Below, in pieces: positions 8,837-16,626 of a stretch of 54,351 bases of DNA. Below the pieces are notes generated by a model that worked only from the letters and a program-made list of their open reading frames with translations, had not been told where the DNA came from and did not search any database. Each line of letters starts with the position of its first letter. Positions within the stretch are counted from its first letter, which is position 1. The position numbers and the translations under genes are program-made. Origin of the DNA: Oligoflexia bacterium (GTDB lineage Bacteria > Bdellovibrionota > UBA1018 > CAIPTA01 > JAALKR01); NCBI GenBank assembly GCA_011087955.1, contig JAALKR010000013.1:1-54351 (forward strand). Direction: 5' to 3'.

Positions 8837-10144
8837 ATGTCAGGCGCTGACGGCTTAGTAAAGATCCCCGAGTTACGGAAAAAAATCCTTTTCACTTTAG
8901 GTTGTTTGGCCATTTACCGAGTCGGTGTTTTCATTCCGACCCCAGGGGTTGACTCCGCGGCCCTCATGGATTTCTTTGCTCGTCAGGATGGGACAATTTT
9001 TGGTTGGTTTAACCTCTTCACCGGTGGCGCCCTAGAGCGCTTCTCTGTTCTTGCTCTAGGTGTGATGCCGTATATTTCGGCTTCAATTATTTTTCAGCTT
9101 CTTGCTGTAGCCTCCCCACAGCTTGCGGAGTTGCAAAAGGAGGGTGAAGCGGGGCAGCGAAAAATTAATCAATACACCCGCGTATCAACGGCTTTCCTGT
9201 GCTTGATTCAGGGCTATGGTATTGCAAAAGGCTTAGAGAGTATGCCAGGAGCGAGCCCGGTGGTGTTAGATCCGGGCGTTAGCTTTCAGGTCATGACCAT
9301 GTTCACGCTCATGGCCGGTTCGATGTTTTTGATGTGGTTGGGGGAGCAGATCACCGAGCGGGGAATCGGAAACGGTATTTCTCTAATCATTTTTGCCGGT
9401 ATTGCGGCGTCCATTCCTTCCGGAATTGCCAGCGCTTGGAACCTATATCAAGCTGGTGAACTCAGCATGCTTCGTTCCGTGATACTTGGAGCAATCGTCT
9501 TTGGTGCCTTCTATGGGATCATTTTCATGGAGCGTGGCCAAAGAAGAATCCCAATCCAGTACGCGAAGCGGGTTGTTGGTAGGAAACAGTATGGTGGACA
9601 GAGTTCCCACCTACCTCTGAAGATTAACGTATCTGGGGTAATTCCGCCGATTTTCGCATCTTCATTGATTGCGTTGCCGGCGACATTGCTTACTTTCGTT
9701 CCATCTCAGGCGGTGCAGTCTGTTTCAGACACACTCCAGTTTGGTGGTGTTCTGTATAATGTGATTTATGTGGCAATGATTGTGTTCTTTGCGTTCTTCT
9801 ACACCGCAATTACGTTCAAGACAGAAGATGTAGCAGACAATCTACGTAAGCATGGCGGGTTCATTCCTGGTATTCGTCCTGGCCAGAAGACCATGGAGTA
9901 TATTGATTTTGTTTTGACACGAATTACTACGACAGGAGCGGTTTATCTGTCAGCGATTTGTATTATGCCGATGATCCTGATCAATCAGATGAATATTCCG
10001 TTCTTTATTGGTGGAACGAGTATCTTGATCCTAGTTGGTGTGGCCATGGATACAATTTCGCAAATCGAATCTCACTTGATGAGCCGTCATTATGACTCTT
10101 TCATGGGTGCAAACATGAAAGTCAAAGGAAGACGAGGCGCATAG
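8837..10144 (+). CDS. secY: Sec translocon channel subunit SecY
   Basis: A 435-residue, ten-helix inner-membrane protein and the central pore of the SecYEG translocon. Hallmarks are the first helix IPELRKKILFTLGCLAIYRVGVFIPTPGVD, the segment ALGVMPYISASIIFQLL, the cytoplasmic loop GQRRIPIQYAKRVVGRK, and late loop GFIPGIRPGQKTMEYIDFVLTRIT. Length is normal. It is part of the spc operon and abuts adk with no gap. It would export the many lipoproteins in this window together with SecDF-YajC further along. Confidence 0.97.
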   Translation: MSGADGLVKIPELRKKILFTLGCLAIYRVGVFIPTPGVDSAALMDFFARQDGTIFGWFNLFTGGALERFSVLALGVMPYISASIIFQLLAVASPQLAELQKEGEAGQRKINQYTRVSTAFLCLIQGYGIAKGLESMPGASPVVLDPGVSFQVMTMFTLMAGSMFLMWLGEQITERGIGNGISLIIFAGIAASIPSGIASAWNLYQAGELSMLRSVILGAIVFGAFYGIIFMERGQRRIPIQYAKRVVGRKQYGGQSSHLPLKINVSGVIPPIFASSLIALPATLLTFVPSQAVQSVSDTLQFGGVLYNVIYVAMIVFFAFFYTAITFKTEDVADNLRKHGGFIPGIRPGQKTMEYIDFVLTRITTTGAVYLSAICIMPMILINQMNIPFFIGGTSILILVGVAMDTISQIESHLMSRHYDSFMGANMKVKGRRGA

Positions 10145-10792
10145 ATGGTCTATATCCTCTTTGGGCCCCCCGGTTCTGGTAAGGGCACGCAAGCGAAGAC
10201 GCTTCAAGAAGAGCTAAAAATTCCACAGCTATCTACGGGCGATATGTTGCGTGAAGCAATAGAGGCTGGCACAGAGCTAGGTATGAAGGCGAAAGGTTTT
10301 ATGGGTGCCGGTGATTTGGTGCCGAATAAGGTGATGGTTGGCTTGATCGAAGAGCGTCTCAAAGAGTCGGACTGTGCGAATGGCTGTTTGCTGGACGGGT
10401 TCCCACGCACAGTGCCGCAAGCGGAGGCATTAGAGACAATGCTTGCGGTGGCAGATAAGCCGATTTCGAAGGTAGTAAGTTTTCAGGTGGACGAGGAAGA
10501 GTTAGTGAGTCGCCTCTCCGGTCGCATGGTTTGTGCTAGTTGCGGCGCGAGCTTCCATGAGCAGACTAGGCAACCGAGAGAAGCTGGAAAATGTGACTAT
10601 TGCGGGAGTAGCAATCTGAAAAAGCGTGAGGATGATAAACCAGAAGTGGTCCAAAACCGCCTCCAGACTTTCGCCAAAGAGACCACACAGGTGGAAGAAT
10701 TTTATAGGGGGAAAGGATTGCTGGCGCAGATCAACGCTATGGGTGAGTTTAATGAGGTTTATAGTCGTTTACGAGGGGCTATGAGACAATGA
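10145..10792 (+). CDS. adk: Adenylate kinase with zinc-type LID
   Basis: A 215-residue nucleotide kinase that interconverts ATP, AMP and ADP. The P-loop GPPGSGKGT is at residues 7-15, the AMP-binding LSTGDMLR at about 29-36 and LLDGFPRT at about 82-89. The LID domain has four cysteines at 130, 133, 150 and 153, the zinc-binding version seen in many Gram-positive and some Gram-negative enzymes. The start directly follows the secY stop. The common neighbour map is not present downstream. Confidence 0.97.
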   Translation: MVYILFGPPGSGKGTQAKTLQEELKIPQLSTGDMLREAIEAGTELGMKAKGFMGAGDLVPNKVMVGLIEERLKESDCANGCLLDGFPRTVPQAEALETMLAVADKPISKVVSFQVDEEELVSRLSGRMVCASCGASFHEQTRQPREAGKCDYCGSSNLKKREDDKPEVVQNRLQTFAKETTQVEEFYRGKGLLAQINAMGEFNEVYSRLRGAMRQ

Positions 10793-10807
10793 CTGGAAAA
10801 AAATTCA

Positions 10808-10835
10808 TTGAAAAAAGGGTTGATTTTGTGATACT
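10808..10835 (+). promoter_or_regulatory. Candidate sigma-70 promoter ahead of infA
   Basis: In the 97 nt gap between adk and infA, TTGAAA (10808-10813) is followed after 16 nt by GATACT (10830-10835), with a TG one base before the -10 (extended -10 type). It could start a transcript for infA-rpmJ-rpsM-rpsK-rpsD-rpoA-rplQ separate from the spc genes. Seen by eye only. Confidence 0.5.
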
Positions 10836-10889
10836 GAGGCCCGTTCCGGTCGTAATTTTTGTAGTGGGGCGGAGTTTTAGCAGAGGCTT

Positions 10890-11108
10890 ATGGCTAAGGA
10901 AGAAGTAATTACGGTTGAGGGAATTGTAGAAGAACCTTTGCCAAACGCGATGTTTCGAGTTCGGTTGGCAAATGATAAAAAGGTTTTAGCTCATGTCTCA
11001 GGTAAGATGCGGCGATTTTATATCAAGATTTTACCAGGGGATAAGGTAGTGGTTGAGCTTTCATCCTATGATCTTACTCGAGGACGGATTACTTATCGTT
11101 CTAAATAG
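10890..11108 (+). CDS. infA: Translation initiation factor IF-1
   Basis: A 72-residue S1-like OB-fold protein that binds the 30S A site during initiation. The sequence shows [59 protein letters not shown] in pieces typical of IF-1, and the exact family length. It follows a 97 nt gap with a candidate promoter. Confidence 0.97.
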   Translation: MAKEEVITVEGIVEEPLPNAMFRVRLANDKKVLAHVSGKMRRFYIKILPGDKVVVELSSYDLTRGRITYRSK

Positions 11109-11169
11109 CGATACTGTTGAAAGCATTGAGGAAAGTACTGAAAGTGTTGAAAATGTTGAGGAAGAAGAG

Positions 11170-11286
11170 ATGAAGGTCAGAGCTTCAGTAAAGAAAGTTT
11201 GTGCAAAATGTAAGGTTGTGCGCCGTAAGGGTGTTGTGCGGGTAATTTGTTCAGCAAACCCCCGCCACAAGCAGCGACAGGGATAG
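11170..11286 (+). CDS. rpmJ: 50S ribosomal protein L36 (bL36), zinc-binding type
   Basis: A 38-residue protein, exactly family length, starting [11 protein letters not shown]. It has the zinc ligands Cys11, Cys14, Cys27 and His33, so it is the zinc-containing form. The frame stays open upstream into infA, but the family start is ATG at 11170, with GAGGA about 8 nt before it. The 61 nt in front hold a low-complexity repeat of about 9 nt units. Confidence 0.95.
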   Translation: MKVRASVKKVCAKCKVVRRKGVVRVICSANPRHKQRQG

Positions 11287-11292
11287 GATCTA

Positions 11293-11679
11293 ATGGCACG
11301 TATTCAAGGTGTAGACTTACCAAGAAATAAGAAAATGCAGTATGCGCTTACAGCGCTGTATGGAGTTGGTTATACAACGGCCAAAGAAATTCTTACAGCA
11401 GCGGGCATCGATTGGGACTTAAATTCAAATGATCTTACCGATGATCATGCCGCTCGTATTCGTACAACAATCGAAAAAAATGGTTTCAAGGTGGAGGGTG
11501 ATCTTCGCCGAAATGTAGCTCAAAACATTAAGCGTTTAGTAGACCTTAGAACTTACCGCGGCATTCGTCACCGTAAGAAGCTCCCGGTTCATGGTCAGCG
11601 TACTCGTTGTAATGCTCGTACGCGCAAGGGTAAGGCTGTGGCCATTGCCGGTAAAAAGTCCATCAAGTCGATGAAGTAA
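11293..11679 (+). CDS. rpsM: 30S ribosomal protein S13 (uS13)
   Basis: A 128-residue uS13 of the 30S head, contacting tRNA and bridging to the 50S subunit. Typical segments are [52 protein letters not shown] and the basic tail [16 protein letters not shown]. It starts 6 nt after rpmJ. Confidence 0.97.
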   Translation: MARIQGVDLPRNKKMQYALTALYGVGYTTAKEILTAAGIDWDLNSNDLTDDHAARIRTTIEKNGFKVEGDLRRNVAQNIKRLVDLRTYRGIRHRKKLPVHGQRTRCNARTRKGKAVAIAGKKSIKSMK

Positions 11680-11696
11680 TAGAGGAATAGAGAAGA

Positions 11697-12128
11697 ATGG
11701 TTGAAGCAAAAGAAGAAAGCACAGAACCTGTGACGGATACGCCGGCCGCTTCGGCGCCGAAACGTAAAAAGGGCAAAAAGAACATCCCTAATGGAACTGT
11801 GTATGTCAACGCTACATTCAATAACACCTTGGTGATGGTGACAGACGCGCAAGGGAATGCGATTTCATGGTCTAGCGCGGGTTCAAAAGGATTCCGCGGT
11901 AGCCGAAAAAATACTCCATTTGCGGCACAGGTTGCTGCAGAGGAGGCAGTTAAAAAAGCAGTTGAGCATGGTTTGCGCTCAGTAGTTGTGGAAGTTCGTG
12001 GCCCGGGTGCAGGACGTGAGTCTGCACTACGTGCTGTACACGGGGCTGGTGTTCGTGTAACTCAAATACGAGATACGACTCCGATTCCTCATAACGGATG
12101 TCGTCCTCCGAAGCGTAGACGAGTGTAG
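11697..12128 (+). CDS. rpsK: 30S ribosomal protein S11 (uS11)
   Basis: A 143-residue uS11 lining the mRNA exit channel. The core from about residue 28 ([33 protein letters not shown]) and the end [23 protein letters not shown] are diagnostic. The N-terminus has about 15 more polar residues than E. coli S11. It follows rpsM after 17 nt. Confidence 0.97.
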   Translation: MVEAKEESTEPVTDTPAASAPKRKKGKKNIPNGTVYVNATFNNTLVMVTDAQGNAISWSSAGSKGFRGSRKNTPFAAQVAAEEAVKKAVEHGLRSVVVEVRGPGAGRESALRAVHGAGVRVTQIRDTTPIPHNGCRPPKRRRV

Positions 12129-12145
12129 TTGGAGAGTTTGGAATA

Positions 12146-12772
12146 ATGGCAAGATATTCAGGTTCAGTTTGTCGCATTTGTCGCCGGGAAAATCAGAAGC
12201 TTTTCCTAAAGGGTGACCGTTGCTTGACAGAAAAATGTGCTTTTGAGCGGCGCGCGTACCCACCAGGGGTTCACGGCCATGGTCGCATTAAATTTTCAGA
12301 ATATGCGCTTCAATTGCGTGAAAAACAAAAACTTAAGCGTACGTATGGTCTTCAGGAGAAGCAATTCCATGCATTGTTTGTGGAGGCAGAGCGCTGTAAG
12401 GGCGTAACTGGCTCTAATTTACTCCGTTTCTTGGAGGCTCGTTTAGACAACGTAGTTTATCGTTTGGGGTTTGCTGCGAGCCGAGCACAAGCGCGGATAA
12501 TGGTGGCCCATGGTCACGTACAAGTTAATGGCAAGCGGGTAGACACTCCTTCTTATCAGGTGCGAAAAGACCAAGAGATTTCGGTTCGTGAAAAGTCGCA
12601 AAAACAAGTTCAATTTGCTTCTGCTATTGAGGGCGCAAAGAACCGCGAGCAACCGGGCTGGTTGGCTGTTGATTTTAGCAATTTTAAAGGTACGGTTAAA
12701 GATCTACCGACTCGTGAAGATGTGACTATGCCGATCGAGGAGCGATTAGTTGTTGAATTATACTCGAAGTAA
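12146..12772 (+). CDS. rpsD: 30S ribosomal protein S4 (uS4), zinc-type
   Basis: A 208-residue uS4, a primary 16S binder with an S4 RNA-binding domain ([34 protein letters not shown] at about 105-140). Cysteines 9, 12, 26 and 31 form the N-terminal zinc site of the C-plus form. In E. coli S4 represses the alpha operon; no matching pseudoknot was identified here. A 74 nt gap separates it from rpoA. Confidence 0.97.
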   Translation: MARYSGSVCRICRRENQKLFLKGDRCLTEKCAFERRAYPPGVHGHGRIKFSEYALQLREKQKLKRTYGLQEKQFHALFVEAERCKGVTGSNLLRFLEARLDNVVYRLGFAASRAQARIMVAHGHVQVNGKRVDTPSYQVRKDQEISVREKSQKQVQFASAIEGAKNREQPGWLAVDFSNFKGTVKDLPTREDVTMPIEERLVVELYSK

Positions 12773-12846
12773 TTTGAGTAATGGAAGTAACTTGAGTAAC
12801 GATTTTCGTTTTTACTTAATTGAATGGATAGGGAAGTTATTAGCTT

Positions 12847-13905
12847 ATGATGCCGAACATGCAAAAAAACTGGCGTGACCTAATTAAACCAGCGGGACTT
12901 GAAGTCAATAAAGATACGGCCTCTAGTTCTTACGGAAAATTTGTGGCGAGACCACTGGAGCGCGGCTTTGGTGTAACGCTTGGAAATTCGCTACGTCGTG
13001 TACTTCTTAGCTCACTTCAAGGCACAGCGGTAACTGCGGTACGTATTCAAAACGTTCAGCATGAATTTACATCAATTCCTGATGTTCGTGAGGATGTTAC
13101 GGAAGTCATTCTTAATATCAAGGATCTTCAGCTGCGGATGAAGGGCTCTCAGGAGTCTGTCACTGTCACTGTCAAGAAAGAGCATGAAGGTGTTGTGACG
13201 GCGGCTGATATCGATACTGGTGAACACGTAGAAATTTTGAATCCAAACCAAGTGGTCTGTCACCTTGGTAAGGAAGGGAAGTTCCAGGCTGAGTTTCTAG
13301 TAAAGACAGGCCGAGGCTACATCACCGCTGACCAGAACAAGGATGACGATCTTCCGATTGGCTGGCTGGCAATCGATTCACTATTCTCGCCTGTAAAGCG
13401 AGTAAACTACACAGTGACCAACGCTCGTGTGGGCCAAAGAACAGACTTTGATAAGCTAGCTCTTGAAATTTGGACGGATGGGTCAGTAAATCCAGAAGAC
13501 GCAGTTGCGCTTTCTTCAAAAATTCTACGCGATCAGATGACCGTCTTCTTAAACTTTGAGGAAGAAGAAGAGCCAGTTAAGGAAGAGGAAATTACTAAGC
13601 AAGAGAAGTGGTCTGCAAACTTGTATCGTCCGGTAGAAGAGCTAGAGCTTTCTGTTCGCAGTGCAAATTGCTTGCAAAACGCTAACATCCAGTACATCTG
13701 GGAATTGGTACAAAAAACGGAAGGCGAAATGCTTCGCACAAAAAACTTTGGCCGTAAGTCACTAAATGAGATTAAGGAAATGTTGGTGAAAATGGGATTG
13801 TCTCTAGGCATGAAGCTGGAGGGCTTCCAACCACCAACACAACAACAGGTTGTCGAAAGCAAAGGACCTCTCGGCGGTGGATCTACACCGATGGACACTC
13901 CTTAA
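12847..13905 (+). CDS. rpoA: RNA polymerase alpha subunit
   Basis: A 352-residue alpha subunit. The N-terminal dimerisation domain carries [24 protein letters not shown] at about 37-60. The C-terminal domain from about residue 265 contains [32 protein letters not shown] and [15 protein letters not shown], which bind UP elements and activators. About 20 extra residues trail the C-terminal domain. The start region ([14 protein letters not shown]) resembles deltaproteobacterial proteins. ATG codons at 12847, 12850 and 12859 are all possible starts. Confidence 0.97.
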   Translation: MMPNMQKNWRDLIKPAGLEVNKDTASSSYGKFVARPLERGFGVTLGNSLRRVLLSSLQGTAVTAVRIQNVQHEFTSIPDVREDVTEVILNIKDLQLRMKGSQESVTVTVKKEHEGVVTAADIDTGEHVEILNPNQVVCHLGKEGKFQAEFLVKTGRGYITADQNKDDDLPIGWLAIDSLFSPVKRVNYTVTNARVGQRTDFDKLALEIWTDGSVNPEDAVALSSKILRDQMTVFLNFEEEEEPVKEEEITKQEKWSANLYRPVEELELSVRSANCLQNANIQYIWELVQKTEGEMLRTKNFGRKSLNEIKEMLVKMGLSLGMKLEGFQPPTQQQVVESKGPLGGGSTPMDTP

Positions 13906-13934
13906 TTCGAGGACTGCTTAATAGGAATTGAGTC

Positions 13935-14513
13935 ATGCGACATAACATGGACCGCAGAAAACTTGGTCGCTCCACTGCCCACCGCAAAGCAATGATGGCA
14001 AACTTAGCTTGTAGCCTTATTGAGCACGAGCGAATCGAAACAACTCTGCCAAGAGCAAAGGAAGTCCGTCGCGTGGTGGAGAAATCTATCACTAAGGGTA
14101 AGAGTGGTTCACTCACAGATCGCCGCGTAACCGCAGCCTTCCTTCGTCAACCAGCCGCTGTGAAAAAAGTTTTTGGTGACTTGGCTAATCGTTTCGAGAA
14201 ACGCCCCGGTGGTTATACTAGAATTCTTCGTAAATCTTCTCGTCGCGTAGGCGATGCTGCAGAAATGGCTTATATTGAGTTTGTTGATTACAAACTACCA
14301 AGCCTTGCTGACAAAGAAGATCAAAAGGCTAAGCGCAAAGAGAAGAAAGAAGCAAAAGATCTTGAGCGTCAGGCTGCAGTTGGTGGTGCCACTACGGCGG
14401 GCGTGGATGCAAAGGCTAGCGGACGTGGTGACTCTTCCCCAAAGAAGGCTTCTACGCAGGCAGCTGGTGGAGCAAGTAAGAGCACGACGGTTCGTAAGAC
14501 TTCTAAGGGTTGA
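13935..14513 (+). CDS. rplQ: 50S ribosomal protein L17 (bL17) with long C-terminal tail
   Basis: A 192-residue bL17 near the tunnel exit. The core (MRHNMDRRKLGRSTAHRKAMMANLACSLIEHERIETTLPRAKEVRR) is standard, and the globular part ends near residue 120 with EMAYIEFVDY. The remaining 65 or so residues are a Lys/Ala/Ser/Gly-rich tail that E. coli L17 (127 residues) lacks. It is the last gene of the alpha operon, and its stop codon lies in a 14 bp palindrome. Confidence 0.95.
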   Translation: MRHNMDRRKLGRSTAHRKAMMANLACSLIEHERIETTLPRAKEVRRVVEKSITKGKSGSLTDRRVTAAFLRQPAAVKKVFGDLANRFEKRPGGYTRILRKSSRRVGDAAEMAYIEFVDYKLPSLADKEDQKAKRKEKKEAKDLERQAAVGGATTAGVDAKASGRGDSSPKKASTQAAGGASKSTTVRKTSKG

Positions 14514-14524
14514 GTGATCACTCA
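14511..14524. repeat. Perfect 14 bp palindrome at the rplQ stop
   Basis: TGAGTGATCACTCA reads the same on both strands and begins at the rplQ stop codon. In RNA the stem could extend by a U-G and a G-C pair. No T run follows, so it is not a classic terminator. It may be an operator-like site or a 3' stabilising hairpin. Confidence 0.5.
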
Positions 14525-14570
14525 GCAAGTTCTAATAAATACCAATAGCGCATCAAAGCTGGCGGTGTTA

Positions 14571-14599
14571 TTGCGGAATCCATTGTAGCTCTGTAGACT
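14571..14599 (+). promoter_or_regulatory. Sigma-70 promoter placing the start site at an ATG
   Basis: TTGCGG (14571-14576), a 17 nt spacer and TAGACT (14594-14599). The ATG at 14607 begins 7 nt after the -10 box, so the transcript would begin at or next to the start codon. Confidence 0.5.
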
Positions 14600-14606
14600 T
14601 GTACAT

Positions 14607-15413
14607 ATGAAACCTTCTCCGTATTGGCAAATATTTCCAATTATTATGATTCCACTGGCACTTTCAGGCTGTCAACCACTTGAACGGCTCAAGAATATAG
14701 TTCGTGGTGGGGCTGAAGCCGAAGCTGAAAAAGAGACAACTGATGGGGAGAGGGGACTTGGTAATCCAGTTACGGGCTTCGTATCCACGCCAAAAGAGAG
14801 GCGCAAGATTCGAAAGCAGTTTCTCTCTGAGATTTACAAACACGTTTTTGCTCGAGAGTTTCGTGACAAAGAATCCTACGTACGATGGATGAACATTTTG
14901 GAGCAAGGTGCGAGTGTAGAAGGAGTGTATAGAGGGCTAGTTCTTTCTGGAGATTACGCTCAAATGGAGAGAGGTCGCACTACGCCAGAGGCTCTTAACC
15001 TATTTGCCTCCGAGATGGCCCTGCTCACACTCTATCGCAAAAAAAAAATAGAAGAGTATATAACGGGCAATGAAGAAAAAAGAAAACTGCAAGAACTGGA
15101 GCAAGCGCTATTAACTCGCTTTAAGTCCAGCTCGCTATTCACGCTCAAACGAGTTCTAGGTGAAGAAGTTCTAGAATATATGGATATATTGAAATCTAAT
15201 CGCGCCATGCTGTCGAAATGGTATTCCAAAACAACCGTTCGTTGGAATTCACAAGGCATTGATTTTGGATTGAAACTCCGCAATTCGAAAAATTCCGAAT
15301 ACCATAGCCAATGGGCAAGACAAAATAGCCTTGGCCGAATTCAATGGGAAGTTTTGAATCGACTGCACCGATTAATGAATGGGCTTGGGCGAATTCTATA
15401 CGCGAAGGAGTGA
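14607..15413 (+). CDS. Putative lipoprotein of unknown function
   Basis: A 268-residue protein with a type II signal peptide: a short start, hydrophobic IFPIIMIPLALS, and lipobox LSGC with Cys22. After the lipobox comes a Glu-rich linker, then a mostly helical, charged domain with no motif I recognise. It stands alone between the alpha operon and a convergent ATPase gene. A good sigma-70 promoter lies just upstream, and no Shine-Dalgarno sequence fits between promoter and ATG. No function can be assigned. Confidence 0.75.
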   Translation: MKPSPYWQIFPIIMIPLALSGCQPLERLKNIVRGGAEAEAEKETTDGERGLGNPVTGFVSTPKERRKIRKQFLSEIYKHVFAREFRDKESYVRWMNILEQGASVEGVYRGLVLSGDYAQMERGRTTPEALNLFASEMALLTLYRKKKIEEYITGNEEKRKLQELEQALLTRFKSSSLFTLKRVLGEEVLEYMDILKSNRAMLSKWYSKTTVRWNSQGIDFGLKLRNSKNSEYHSQWARQNSLGRIQWEVLNRLHRLMNGLGRILYAKE

Positions 15414-15440
15414 AGAAATTTGCGAAGGAATCTGTCTGAG

Positions 15441-16496
15441 TTAAGATGGCTTCGGCTTGAAATAAGTGTTTGGGTCGAAGAAATTATTTGGAATCTTGAG
15501 ACCGCACTCCTGGAAGGCACTCATAATTTGAGGGACTAGGCCGTTAACTTCAGCAACCTCCATGTCATCTTGCTCGAAAATTGACTGGGTAGTAATCACT
15601 GTTTCTTCAATTCCAGTTAGTTCTAAGATATCCGTAATCCGACGCTCTCCGGAACGATCGCGCTTGACCTGAACGATGATATCTATCGCAGAAACTATCT
15701 GCTTACGTAATGCGGTCAACGGGTAGTCTTGGCTGGCGAGGATTAAGCTTTCTAGTCGAGCAAGGCAATCACGAGGCGAATTTGCGTGGACCGTCGTAAG
15801 AGACCCGTCGTGGCCTGTATTCAGGGCCTGTAACATATCGAAAGCCTCTGCTCCACGGCACTCACCAATGATTATTCTGTCTGGTCTCATTCGCAGCGCG
15901 TTTCTGAGGCAATCACGGATCGTTATGGAATTCTCGTTGAAATTGGGAACCGACTCTAATCGGACCCAATTAGAATGGACTAGATTTAGCTCAGGCGTAT
16001 CTTCAATAGTAATTATTCGCTCATCAGTCGGAATAAGAGCGGACAAAACATTGAGTAGCGTCGTCTTACCGGAAGAGGTTCCGCCGCTAACGATAATGTT
16101 CGTTTTTGCATGAACACATAGTTGAAGGAAATAAGCACAACGATCCGATAGGCACTGCAAGGAAATCAAATCAGATAGTGCAAACGGGTTTTCGGAAAAG
16201 CGACGAATCGTAAGCGCGGGTCCATCCACAGACATAGGAGGGATTACTGCGTTCACTCGAGAACCATCTTCTAAAAAGGTATCTAAAAAAGGCTGCTTAT
16301 TAGAGAGAATAGTACCTCTCTGATGGGCCAGTTCTTCAATCAATCGATATAAATCTTGCTCGGAATCAAACTGAATATTGGTGGGCTCTAACTTGCCATT
16401 ATGTTCAACAAAAATTTGGTCGTATCTATTGACCATAATCTCATTTATGGCACTGTCCTCGAATAGAGACCTTAACACCCTCATGTCTTGCGCCAT
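15441..16496 (-). CDS. CpaF/TadA-type secretion ATPase (type II/IV family)
   Basis: A 351-residue hexameric ATPase of the VirB11/CpaF group, which powers pilus assembly or secretion from the cytoplasmic side. Seen are the N-domain with EDGSRVNAVIPP, Walker A GGTSSGKT (138-145), the Asp/Walker B segment RPDRIIIGECRGAEA (204-218) and the His box GHDGSLTTVHANSP (229-242). The frame is open to ATG 16571, adding 25 residues built from three MSEP repeats. Start 16496 is preferred because GGAGGG (16503-16508) lies 6 nt upstream of it and the family core begins there. No other Tad or pilus genes are nearby. It is divergent from queA. Confidence 0.88.
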   Translation of the reverse strand: MAQDMRVLRSLFEDSAINEIMVNRYDQIFVEHNGKLEPTNIQFDSEQDLYRLIEELAHQRGTILSNKQPFLDTFLEDGSRVNAVIPPMSVDGPALTIRRFSENPFALSDLISLQCLSDRCAYFLQLCVHAKTNIIVSGGTSSGKTTLLNVLSALIPTDERIITIEDTPELNLVHSNWVRLESVPNFNENSITIRDCLRNALRMRPDRIIIGECRGAEAFDMLQALNTGHDGSLTTVHANSPRDCLARLESLILASQDYPLTALRKQIVSAIDIIVQVKRDRSGERRITDILELTGIEETVITTQSIFEQDDMEVAEVNGLVPQIMSAFQECGLKIPNNFFDPNTYFKPKPS

Positions 16497-16535
16497 TTGA
16501 TTCCCTCCAAAATAATGATAGGACAAGTCTACCAT

Positions 16536-16571
16536 AGGCTCGGACATAGGCTCGGACATAGGCTCAGACAT
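16536..16571 (-). repeat. Three 12 bp tandem repeats with repeated ATG codons
   Basis: Three near-identical 12 bp units lie end to end upstream of the CpaF-like gene. On the minus strand each reads ATG, then Ser-Glu-Pro, giving in-frame ATGs at 16571, 16559, 16547 and 16535. One unit differs by one base. None of these ATGs has a good ribosome-binding site. Confidence 0.85.
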
Positions 16572-16626
16572 GGGCTGGAAAAATCATATTTGAAGAATGC
16601 GACGATATGCAGTAAATGGATCCAGC

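Noticed and set aside
11053-11286. A longer, N-terminally extended bL36
   Set aside because: The extension would overlap infA out of frame, and the family protein is 38 residues starting at MKVRASVKK, with a ribosome-binding site at that ATG.
12780-12846. A small hairpin AACGA/TCGTT with T bases between rpsD and rpoA as a terminator
   Set aside because: The stem is only 5 bp with A/T-rich pairs, and ending transcription before rpoA inside the alpha operon makes little sense.
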